This document shows, piece by piece, positions 5,002 through 10,601 of a DNA stretch of 11,583 nucleotides. The notes beneath the pieces are model-generated. The model saw only the letters and a program-made list of their open reading frames with translations, had not been told where the DNA came from and made no database searches. The DNA lies in assembly GCA_964599885.1 (NCBI GenBank), contig CAZRHH010000090.1, forward strand, positions 1 through 11,583, written 5' to 3'. Made by a program: the position numbers and the translations under genes. This DNA is from CAZRHH01 sp964599885. Its GTDB lineage: Bacteria; Chloroflexota; Dehalococcoidia; DSTF01; JACRBR01. Numbering within the stretch: position 1 is the stretch's first letter; each line of letters starts with the position of its first letter.

Positions 5002-5940
5002 TCAGAACGCAGCAAACTCATCCGCGAACAGCGCCACGGCACCACCCGTGTGCAAGAACACGATCGTGCCGTTGATGCGGTTGTCGCGGACGGCGGCTAT
5101 GAGGCCGGCCATGGCTTTGCCGGTATAGACGGGGTCGAGGATCAGCGCTTCGGTGCGGGCGGCGAGGCGGACGGCGTCCTGGCATTCTTTCGTGATCGAT
5201 GCGTAGTGGGGGCCGGTGTGGTCGGCGAGATGGACTTCGCCGATCGGGTCGGTGCGGTTGTCGAGCGCCGCCGCCTTCTGCGCGAGACGCGGCACACTGA
5301 TCGATAGCGGCGTCGGCGGGCGCGAGACGTCGATGCCGAGGACGCGGACGGTCGCCGGCAACCCTGCGAGCAGGCCGGCGTGGGTGCCGCCACTGCCGTC
5401 GGCGAGCACGATCCACTCGGGCGGTTGCGGCATCTGCGAGAGCAGTTCGCGCGCGGCGTTAGCGTAGGCCAGCGCGCCGATGGCCGTCGCGCCGCCGACG
5501 GGCATCGGGTATGCGCTCGGGCCGATGTCGGCGGCGATGCGCTGCACTTCGGCTTCGAGGACGGTCCAGTCGGGCGTGCCGGCGAAGTGCAGGTGCGCGC
5601 CGAACAGCCGGTCGAGCAGCAGGTTGCCGGTGAGGCGATCCGGTTCGTCGCCGCCGAGAACGAGATGACACGTCATGCCGAGCCGGGCCGCCGCGGCGGC
5701 CGTCATGCGCGCGAAGTTCGACTGCGCGCCGCCGGCGGTGACCAGCGTGTCGCAGCCGCGCTCGATCGCGTCGCGCACCAGGTAGTCGAGTTTGCGCGCC
5801 TTGTTGCCGCCGAGCGCGAGGCCGGTGAGGTCGTCGCGCTTGACGAGAATGCGCGCGCCGACTGCCTCGGACAGGCGCGGGGCGTCATCGAGCGGCGTCG
5901 GCAGATGCGATAGCGGCGTGAAGGTGGGCTTGCCGGGCAT
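5002..5940 (-). CDS. PLP-dependent D-cysteine desulfhydrase / ACC deaminase family enzyme
   Basis: This 312-residue fold-type-II PLP enzyme is expected to split D-cysteine (or a related D-amino acid) to pyruvate, ammonia and sulfide in the cytoplasm. LVKRDDLTGLALGGNKARKL contains the PLP lysine (Lys47, in GGNK); TAGGAQSNFAR is the nucleophile/substrate loop; LADGSGGTHAG is the phosphate loop. Two positions separate this enzyme from true ACC deaminase in the mutagenesis literature I recall (Glu295 and Leu322 in the Pseudomonas enzyme). Here the matching motifs are DPVYTGKAMAGL and HTGGAVALF, with Thr at both, which favours D-cysteine desulfhydrase. The start at 5940 (MPGKPTF) is chosen because the domain begins there and a -10 lies six bases upstream; a longer reading would add an unrelated arginine-rich leader. 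It is divergent from glyA. Confidence 0.9.
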   Translation of the reverse strand: MPGKPTFTPLSHLPTPLDDAPRLSEAVGARILVKRDDLTGLALGGNKARKLDYLVRDAIERGCDTLVTAGGAQSNFARMTAAAAARLGMTCHLVLGGDEPDRLTGNLLLDRLFGAHLHFAGTPDWTVLEAEVQRIAADIGPSAYPMPVGGATAIGALAYANAARELLSQMPQPPEWIVLADGSGGTHAGLLAGLPATVRVLGIDVSRPPTPLSISVPRLAQKAAALDNRTDPIGEVHLADHTGPHYASITKECQDAVRLAARTEALILDPVYTGKAMAGLIAAVRDNRINGTIVFLHTGGAVALFADEFAAF

Positions 5941-5946
5941 GCGATG

Positions 5947-5952
5947 ATGATA
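5947..5952 (-). promoter_or_regulatory. -10 element, leaderless start of the D-cysteine desulfhydrase gene
   Basis: TATCAT on the minus strand is six bases (CATCGC) before the ATG at 5940. There is no ribosome binding site. A -35 is not evident. Confidence 0.55.
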
Positions 5953-5991
5953 GCTCGCGACACCGGCAACGGCGCTCCTAGCGGCGCTCCG

Positions 5992-6021
5992 TTGACACTC
6001 CGCCCGGGCCTTCGATACCCT
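5992..6021 (+). promoter_or_regulatory. Promoter upstream of glyA
   Basis: A perfect TTGACA (5992-5997) is 18 bases from TACCCT (6016-6021). A transcript would start near 6028, about 150 bases before the glyA GTG. It is the only consensus -35 in the window. Confidence 0.6.
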
Positions 6022-6108
6022 GCCACCGCGATGAACCTGATGCTGCACCTGGGAGCGGGACTTGGGCCACGCCGCTGAGGCTGGTGTCGGGATCACGCTA
6101 CGCGCGCC

Positions 6109-6142
6109 GCCACGTCAGCCCTGTGACGTGGCCGTTTTGTTT
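6109..6142 (+). terminator. Intrinsic terminator inside the glyA leader
   Basis: GCCACGTCA (6109-6117) and TGACGTGGC (6124-6132) form a perfect nine-base stem with a six-base loop, followed by CGTTTTGTTT. It precedes the glyA start by 38 bases, so read-through is needed for expression from the TTGACA promoter. Confidence 0.7.
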
Positions 6143-6168
6143 CTGCGAGCAACCGGAATCGATCATCG

Positions 6169-6174
6169 AAGGAG
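6169..6174 (+). promoter_or_regulatory. glyA ribosome binding site
   Basis: AAGGAG lies six bases before the GTG at 6181. It decides the start: the GTG is the only start codon at correct distance, and the protein begins as expected for the family. Confidence 0.85.
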
Positions 6175-6180
6175 CACAGC

Positions 6181-7455
6181 GTGACCACTCAGGTTGGCGA
6201 TCAGTACCTCACCGAAACCCAGCGCACCGACCCCGAGATCTTCGCGATCATCAAGGACGAAGAGCGCTACCAGGTCGACACGATCCGCCTCATCCCGTCC
6301 GAAAACTACACGTCGCGCGCCGTGATGGAGGCGACGGGCTCCGTGCTGGCGAACAAGTACTCGGAGGGCTATCCCGGCCGCCGGTATTACGAGGGCCAGC
6401 GCTACATCGATCAGCTCGAAACGCTCGTGCAGGAACGCGCGAAGGCGCTGTTCGGCGTCGAGCACGCGAACGTGCAGCCGTACTCCGGCTCGCCGGCGAA
6501 TCTCGCGGTGTACGTCGCGCTGCTGCAGCCCGGCGACAAGATCATGGGGCTGTCGCTGCCGCATGGCGGCCACCTGACGCACGGCTGGGACGTCAGCGCG
6601 ACGGGCAAGTTCTGGAAGCCAGTTCGCTATGAGGTCGACCCGCAGACGCATCTCATCGATCTCGACCGTGTGCGCGAGATCGCGCTGGCCGAGCGGCCGC
6701 GTATCATCGTCGCCGGCGCGACGGCGTACCCGCGCCAGTACGATTTCGCGCGCTTCGGTGAGATAGCGAAGGAAGCCGGCGCGTACTTTCTCGCCGACAT
6801 CTCGCACATCAGCGGGCTGATCGTCGCCGGCGTGCATCCAGATCCGGCGCCGTACGCGGACGCCGTGATGACGACGACGCACAAGACGCTGCGCGGCCCG
6901 CGCGGCGCGATGATCATGTGCAAAGCCGAGCACGCCGACGCCATCGACAAGGCGGTGTTCCCGGGCCTGCAGGGTGGCCCGCACGAGAACACGATCGCCG
7001 GCATCGGCGTCGCATTGAAAGAGGCGGCGACATCGGACTTCCGCGAGTACGGCGCGCAGATCGTCGCCAACGCGAAAGCGCTGGGTGCCGAGTTGCGCGA
7101 ACGCGGGTTTGATCTGATCACCGGCGGCACGGACAACCATCTGCTGCTGCTCGACCTCACCGGGAAGAAGGTGATCGGCAAGAAGGCCGCGAAGGCGCTC
7201 GACCGCGCGAACATCGTCGGCAACTACAACACGATCCCGTTCGACCCGCGCAAGCCGTTCAGCCCCAGCGGCCTGCGCATCGGCACGCCGGCGGTGACGA
7301 CGCGCGGCATGAAGGAAGACGAGATGCGCCAGATCGCCAATTGGATGGACGAGGCGATCGCCAACGTCAAAGACGAAGACGCGCTCGACCGCATCGGCGC
7401 CGAAGTCCGCGACTTCTGCCGCCAGTTCCCGGCGCCGGGCATGAGCGTCGAATAA
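6181..7455 (+). CDS. glyA: Serine hydroxymethyltransferase
   Basis: GlyA interconverts serine plus tetrahydrofolate with glycine plus 5,10-methylene-tetrahydrofolate and is the main source of one-carbon units; it acts in the cytoplasm as a PLP-dependent dimer or tetramer. The 424-residue length is normal. Motifs in order: LIPSENYTS (38-46), NKYSEGYPGRRYYEG (58-72), NVQPYSGSPANLAVY, the PLP-ring Asp206 and nearby His209 in ADISHISGLIVAG, the Schiff-base lysine Lys235 in TTTHKTLRGPRG, FPGLQGGPHENTIAG, and SGLRIGTPAVTTRG with the carboxylate-binding Arg366. The forms 'IPSENY' and 'SHISGLI' differ slightly from the proteobacterial 'ASENY' and 'AHIAGL'. Intact, with a GTG start and a strong ribosome binding site. 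The upstream leader suggests regulated read-through. It is followed by repeat DNA, not by a co-transcribed gene. Confidence 0.97.
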   Translation: MTTQVGDQYLTETQRTDPEIFAIIKDEERYQVDTIRLIPSENYTSRAVMEATGSVLANKYSEGYPGRRYYEGQRYIDQLETLVQERAKALFGVEHANVQPYSGSPANLAVYVALLQPGDKIMGLSLPHGGHLTHGWDVSATGKFWKPVRYEVDPQTHLIDLDRVREIALAERPRIIVAGATAYPRQYDFARFGEIAKEAGAYFLADISHISGLIVAGVHPDPAPYADAVMTTTHKTLRGPRGAMIMCKAEHADAIDKAVFPGLQGGPHENTIAGIGVALKEAATSDFREYGAQIVANAKALGAELRERGFDLITGGTDNHLLLLDLTGKKVIGKKAAKALDRANIVGNYNTIPFDPRKPFSPSGLRIGTPAVTTRGMKEDEMRQIANWMDEAIANVKDEDALDRIGAEVRDFCRQFPAPGMSVE

Positions 7456-7463
7456 CGCGCGCA

Positions 7464-7559
7464 ACACCGCCGTAGCGCGGGCTGAAAGCACGCGCGGTGT
7501 GGGTTCACTCCCCAACCGCAACGATGTAGGGGCGGACCTATGTGTCCGCCCCGGTATCA
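7464..7559 (+). repeat. Composite B-A repeat unit, copy 1
   Basis: Hairpin B2: GCGCGGGCT (7475-7483) and AGCACGCGC (7487-7495) around GAA, one mismatch. Hairpin A3: 33 bp at 7526-7558, stem GGGGCGGAC/GTCCGCCCC around CTATGT, perfect. They are linked by GTTCACTCCCCA, which is also present in copy 2. Confidence 0.8.
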
Positions 7560-7596
7560 CGCCGCCGTCGCCACCAATCGAATCGCGCGTCCCGCT

Positions 7597-7691
7597 ACAC
7601 CACCGTAGCGCGGGCTTTTAGCCCGCGCGGTGTCCGTTCACTCCCCATCGAAACGACGTAGGCGCGAACCTACGTGTTCGCCCCGGTATCG
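7597..7691 (+). repeat. Composite B-A repeat unit, copy 2
   Basis: Hairpin B3: GCGCGGGCT (7608-7616) and AGCCCGCGC (7620-7628) around TTT, perfect. Hairpin A4: 33 bp at 7658-7690, stem GGCGCGAAC/GTTCGCCCC around CTACGT, one mismatch. The offset from copy 1 is 132-133 bases. Confidence 0.8.
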
Positions 7692-7766
7692 CGCGGCGGC
7701 TGCCGCAATTCCGCACACTCGTCTACTTCTCGTCGTTGAGACGGATCTGCGCTACCCGACAAAGAC

Positions 7767-7800
7767 AACCTCTGTGCCTCCGTGACTCTGTGGTGAACCG
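7767..7800 (-). repeat. Family C repeat, copy C3
   Basis: It is the reverse complement of GGTTCACCACAGAG and onward, with AGTCACGGAGG variation in the middle. It ends 11 bases before the -10 of the ketoacyl-synthase gene and so occupies the place of a -35 region. Confidence 0.65.
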
Positions 7801-7811
7801 GCCGCACCCGC

Positions 7812-7817
7812 TACCGT
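7812..7817 (+). promoter_or_regulatory. -10 element, leaderless start of the ketoacyl-synthase homologue
   Basis: TACCGT is six bases (TCCCGC) before the ATG at 7824. No Shine-Dalgarno is present and no -35 is recognisable. Confidence 0.45.
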
Positions 7818-7823
7818 TCCCGC

Positions 7824-8984
7824 ATGGCTGATGCGAAGCGCGTCTGTATCACCGGCGTCGGCGCCGTCTCGCCGTTTGGCCGTGACGCGGGCGCGTTCTG
7901 GGCAGGCGTCTCGAGCGGGCACAGCGCGGTCGGCGCCATCGCGTCGTTCGACGCGTCGGGGCTCGCGTGCGGCATCGCTGGCGAAGTGCGCGAATTCGCG
8001 CCACGCGACGATATGGACGCCGAAGCCGTCGCTGCGATGGACCGCCGGTCGCTCTTCGCTGCTGATGCGGCGATTCAGGCGCTCATCCAGAGCGACATTC
8101 CGATCACGGCCGACACGATCACCCAGATCGGCGTCATCGTCGGTTCGGAACTGCCCGAAGGCGCGATGACGACAGCGGCGAACGTCGCGCGGACGATCAG
8201 CGCCGCCGGCCCCGTGACGCACGTCTCGAACGGCGCCGCCGGCGGGCTGATGGCGATCGGCGAGGCGGCCGAGTGGATTCGCCGCGAAGAATGCTCGGTG
8301 ATGGTCGCCGGCGGCGCCGAAGCGCCGATCACGCGCGAGCACGTCGAGCACTTCATCGCCCGCGGGATGCTGACGACGCGCAACGACGACCCGCAGCGAG
8401 CCGTGCGGCCCTGGGACGCGCAGCGCGACGGCTTCGCGCTCTCCGAAGGCGCCGCGATGGTCGTGATGGAAGACGAGGACGTCGCGATCCGCCGCGGCGC
8501 GCACATCCTCGCCTACATCGATGGCTACGGGCAGACGTTCAACCGCGCGCCCGTCGCGCATGCCGCCGCGAACTCCGTCGACGTGGGCCGCGCGATGCAG
8601 GCGGCGCTAATCAAGTGGGACCTCACGCTGCAAGGCGAGATCGACGTGATTTTCGCGTCAGCGGGCGGCGGCGCGCTCGACGCCGTCGAGGGCCAGGCGA
8701 TCCGCCGCGTCTGGGGCCCGAACACAGACAAGCTGTGGGCGACGTCGATCAAGGGGGCGCTGGGCCACACGCTCGGCGCTTCCGGCGCCTTCTCGCTGAC
8801 CGCGGCGATCTACAGTCTGCAGGCCGGGCTGATCCCGCCGACGGTGAATCTCGAGGGGCAGGATCCCGAATGCGGGCAACTCGAAGTGGTGACGGGCGAA
8901 GTGCGGCGGCTGCACGGCACGAAGGCGCTCGTCAACGCGTTTGGCCTCGGCCACAACGCCAGCGTCATCATCTCGCGTCCGTGA
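7824..8984 (+). CDS. Beta-ketoacyl synthase (FabF-type) homologue lacking catalytic Cys and His
   Basis: The 386 residues follow the thiolase-fold ketoacyl synthase pattern from end to end: VCITGVGAVSPFGRD at the N-terminus, GVIVGSELPEG, the nucleophile loop, RPWDAQRDGFALSEGAAMVVMED, SIKGALGHTLGASGAFS and NAFGLGHNASVI at the C-terminus. Active enzymes carry a Cys-His-His triad. Here the nucleophile position in SNGAAGGLMAIG is Ala138 instead of Cys, and the first His (EAHGTGT-type motif) is replaced within FASAGGGALDAVE. Lys310 and the second His (His315) remain. It therefore cannot condense acyl chains by the normal route; it may be a chain-length-factor-like partner, a decarboxylase-like or a structural/regulatory protein. 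No acyl carrier protein or active synthase is adjacent. It is slightly shorter than FabF (about 410). The start has a leaderless -10. The family is sure; the role is unknown. Confidence 0.88.
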   Translation: MADAKRVCITGVGAVSPFGRDAGAFWAGVSSGHSAVGAIASFDASGLACGIAGEVREFAPRDDMDAEAVAAMDRRSLFAADAAIQALIQSDIPITADTITQIGVIVGSELPEGAMTTAANVARTISAAGPVTHVSNGAAGGLMAIGEAAEWIRREECSVMVAGGAEAPITREHVEHFIARGMLTTRNDDPQRAVRPWDAQRDGFALSEGAAMVVMEDEDVAIRRGAHILAYIDGYGQTFNRAPVAHAAANSVDVGRAMQAALIKWDLTLQGEIDVIFASAGGGALDAVEGQAIRRVWGPNTDKLWATSIKGALGHTLGASGAFSLTAAIYSLQAGLIPPTVNLEGQDPECGQLEVVTGEVRRLHGTKALVNAFGLGHNASVIISRP

Positions 8985-9111
8985 TCATGATGTTGGGCGT
9001 TAGCGCTTCGACGTCGAACCCAAGCACCACGCGAATGTAGCCGCGGAGCTTCAGCTCCGCCACGCGCGTCGTTTCGCAGCGAGGGACACAAACGGGCATG
9101 GACGAGCGACC
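8976..9111 (+). repeat. 136-bp direct repeat, copy 1
   Basis: It matches 9134-9269 with a single difference (T at 8982, C at 9140). It begins in the last codons of the ketoacyl-synthase gene and includes its stop, and ends with a copy of the first codons of the DUF3291 gene (ATG at 9098). Within it are the hairpin GCGGAGCT-TC-AGCTCCGC (9043-9060) and the palindrome TTCGACGTCGAA (9007-9018). Confidence 0.95.
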
Positions 9112-9133
9112 GGAGACCAGCGACTCACCACCA

Positions 9134-9269
9134 CGTCCGCGATCATGATGTTGGGCGTTAGCGCTTCGACGTCGAACCCAAGCACCACGCGAATGTAGCC
9201 GCGGAGCTTCAGCTCCGCCACGCGCGTCGTTTCGCAGCGAGGGACACAAACGGGCATGGACGAGCGACC
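9134..9269 (+). repeat. 136-bp direct repeat, copy 2
   Basis: It is offset 158 bases from copy 1, with 22 bases between the copies. It leads into the real DUF3291 start at 9256. In this copy the former stop TGA reads CGA. The match resumes weakly beyond the copy end (AGCGACTCAC after copy 1, AGCGATTCAC in the gene), so the original duplicated unit was a little longer. Confidence 0.95.
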
Positions 9270-9732
9270 AGCGATTCACGGCTACAACGTGGCCCAGTAC
9301 AACGTCGCCCGGCTGCTGGCGCCGCTCGATTCGCCGTTGCTCGCCGACTTCGTGCGCGACCTCGATCGCATCAACGGACTCGGAGACGGGTCGCCGGGCT
9401 TCGTCTGGCGGCTGAAGACCGAGGACGGTACATCCACCTCGGTGCGGATCCGCGGCGACGAGATGCTGATCGTCAACTACACCGTCTGGGCGTCGATCGA
9501 AGCGCTGTTCGAATTCACGTTCCATAGCGCGCATGTCGAGGTGTACCGCCGCCGCCGTGAATGGTTCGAGCTGCTCGACACGCCGTTCGCCGTCCTCTGG
9601 TGGATCCCCGCTGATCACGTCCCCGACGTCGCGGAGGCCGAAGCGCGGCTCGAGCATCTGGTAGCGCACGGGCCGACGCCGCACGCGTTTACGTTCAAGC
9701 AACGCTTCCCGCCGCCCGTAGACAGCGCGTAG
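9256..9732 (+). CDS. DUF3291 domain protein
   Basis: The 158 residues fit DUF3291 along their whole length: AQYNVARLLAPLDSPLLADF near the N-terminus, INGLGDGSPGFVWRLKTEDG, a strand region MLIVNYTVWASIEALFEF, HVEVYRRRREWFELL, VLWWIPADHVPDVAEAEARL and HGPTPHAFTFKQRFPPP at the end. The family has a dimeric alpha/beta-barrel-like fold resembling small monooxygenases, and its reaction is not established. The ATG at 9256 lies in the second copy of the duplicated segment; an in-frame GTG at 9289 (reading MAQYNVARL) is an alternative. GAGGG occurs 13 or more bases before the ATG, too far for a good ribosome binding site. No signal peptide or membrane segment is present. Confidence 0.88.
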   Translation: MDERPAIHGYNVAQYNVARLLAPLDSPLLADFVRDLDRINGLGDGSPGFVWRLKTEDGTSTSVRIRGDEMLIVNYTVWASIEALFEFTFHSAHVEVYRRRREWFELLDTPFAVLWWIPADHVPDVAEAEARLEHLVAHGPTPHAFTFKQRFPPPVDSA

Positions 9733-9831
9733 ACCGCCAAGCGGATGCCAGCGCTACCGTCCTCACCGCGCGCGTTCGCAGCGCGCCTGCGACGCTTGTC
9801 ATCAGTTACACACGCCGCGCCCGCGACGGTG

Positions 9832-9837
9832 TATCGT
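9832..9837 (+). promoter_or_regulatory. -10 element near the membrane-protein start
   Basis: TATCGT lies eight bases before the ATG at 9846, which would give a leader of one or two bases. No Shine-Dalgarno is seen. Confidence 0.4.
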
Positions 9838-9845
9838 GAACGACG

Positions 9846-10385
9846 ATGCAACCGACGCGCCCGCACACATCAACGCGCACAGCCGTGCGTGACTTCACAC
9901 TCACAGCGACGTACGGCGATCACGCCCGCGCGCGGGAGGCCGCCGACGCGTTACGCGCCGCCGGCTTTACGCCCGACAACATCGACGTCCGCCGCGCCCT
10001 CGTCGCCCCACAACAACCGAAGCGGCGATTCGTCCCGCAGTCCTTCGTCGGCCGCCTGACGTGGATCATCGTGCTCTGGAGCATCCCGGGTACCGTGCTT
10101 GGCGCCGCGCTCGGCTGGCTGCTCGCCTGGGCAAGCATCGGGCCCGGTGGCACGGATGGCACTGTGCTGCAGATCGTCGGCTGGGCGATCTTCGGCCACT
10201 TAATCGCCGGCATGTGGGCGGGCTACCTGCTGCTGTCCGACCGCTCGCGGCACGAATTCAATCCCGACCGTGCCGCCGACGAGACCCTCGTCACCGTCCG
10301 CTGCCGCACCCGCAGTGAGATCGATGTCGCCGGCGTCGTCCTGCGTTCGCGCGGCGCACGATCGGTGCGGCAGTCGGTGCGATAG
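9846..10385 (+). CDS. Two-helix membrane protein, possibly with a YflT-like (general stress 17M) N-terminal domain
   Basis: The protein has 179 residues. Residues 15-50 (RDFTLTATYGDHARAREAAD, then LRAAGFTPDNIDV) resemble the small alpha/beta domain of YflT/general stress protein 17M, which has a strand, a helix with 'ALRAAGF', then a second strand. Two hydrophobic helices follow, at about 71-95 (WIIVLWSIPGTVLGAALGWL) and 106-130 (VLQIVGWAIFGHLIAGMWAG), rich in small residues and typical of glycine-zipper packing. The end, ETLVTVRCRTRSEIDVAGVV and onward, is a second small domain probably on the same side as the first. This hairpin-in-membrane layout is common in stress-associated proteins of Gram-positives and Chloroflexota; function is unknown. 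An internal GTG at 9885 is an alternative start without a ribosome binding site. Confidence 0.75.
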   Translation: MQPTRPHTSTRTAVRDFTLTATYGDHARAREAADALRAAGFTPDNIDVRRALVAPQQPKRRFVPQSFVGRLTWIIVLWSIPGTVLGAALGWLLAWASIGPGGTDGTVLQIVGWAIFGHLIAGMWAGYLLLSDRSRHEFNPDRAADETLVTVRCRTRSEIDVAGVVLRSRGARSVRQSVR

Positions 10386-10448
10386 CTCCGCCTGATGACC
10401 GATGAACCAAGGCCACGACCAGCTGCCACCCACGCGCCACATTCCACG

Positions 10449-10481
10449 GTAGGGGCGCACCTATGTGTGCGCCCCGGTATT
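10449..10481 (+). repeat. Family A hairpin repeat, copy A5
   Basis: The stem GGGGCGCAC/GTGCGCCCC around CTATGT is perfect and the borders GTAGGGG and CCCCGGTAT are canonical. It lies between the convergent membrane-protein and gyrB genes. Confidence 0.85.
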
Positions 10482-10505
10482 GCATGCCCATGCCACCCTC
10501 GACAC

Positions 10506-10536
10506 ACAACAAAATGACCCGGGCTGAAAGCCCGGG
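10506..10536 (-). terminator. Family B hairpin (copy B4), likely gyrB terminator
   Basis: CCCGGGCT (10518-10525) and AGCCCGGG (10529-10536) pair perfectly. Read on the minus strand the hairpin is followed by TCATTTTGTTGT, a T-rich tail. It lies 66 bases beyond the gyrB stop, so this copy can act as its intrinsic terminator. Confidence 0.6.
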
Positions 10537-10571
10537 CCACAATCTTAGTTTCCTGACGAACCGCCAGCGAC

Positions 10572-10586
10572 GACCAGCGACTCACC
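10572..10586 (+). repeat. GACCAGCGACTCACC microrepeat
   Basis: These 15 bases recur exactly at 9115-9129, in the filler between the two copies of the 136-bp repeat. They lie just after the gyrB stop on the other strand. Confidence 0.5.
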
Positions 10587-10601
10587 CAGTCGAGCCAGCG
10601 G

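Larger units (their letters stand above)
6028..6174 (+). promoter_or_regulatory. glyA leader with a candidate attenuator
   Basis: The roughly 150-base leader contains an intrinsic terminator (6109-6142) and, upstream, GGCTGGTGT (6079-6087). This segment can pair with ACGTCAGCC (6112-6120) over nine positions, seven Watson-Crick and two wobble. That helix uses bases of the terminator's 5' arm, so the two structures exclude each other. A second segment, GGCCACG (6066-6072), can pair with the terminator's 3' arm, CGTGGCC. This is the layout of a transcription attenuator or riboswitch, but I recognise no known aptamer. A short reading MNLMLHLGAGLGPRR (6031-6078) lies in front and could be a leader peptide, though it has no run of Gly or Ser codons. 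An alternative is that the terminator ends a separate small RNA. Confidence 0.45.
7456..7823. other. Repeat-filled gap after glyA
   Basis: These 368 bases have no supported gene. They hold two diverged copies of a composite unit with one B and one A hairpin each (7464-7559 and 7597-7691), about 75 bases with no feature I can name, and a family C copy (7767-7800) immediately before the promoter of the ketoacyl-synthase homologue. Confidence 0.75.

Noticed and set aside
4695..5128. Short plus-strand frames through the C, A and B repeats
   Set aside because: They are made of repeat sequence and of the antisense of the desulfhydrase gene; no start signal or protein-like composition.
6079..6100. 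T-box-like sequence (CTGGTGTCGGGATCACG) in the glyA leader
   Set aside because: The TGGT would call for an ACCA tRNA end rather than that of tRNA-Gly, the conserved T-box core is not matched, and the leader is too short for a full stem I.
6163..7560. Minus-strand frame of about 465 codons opposite glyA
   Set aside because: It is an arginine-rich shadow of a canonical SHMT gene, starts inside repeat A3, and has no ribosome binding site or domain.
9098..9148. 16-codon reading MDERPETSDSPPRPRS
   Set aside because: It is a truncated copy of the DUF3291 start created by the duplication; treated as a decoy rather than a gene.
8968..9702. Minus-strand frame with an internally repeated peptide (GYIRVVLGFDVEALTPN)
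   Set aside because: The repetition only reflects the 136-bp DNA duplication, and the frame is antisense to DUF3291.
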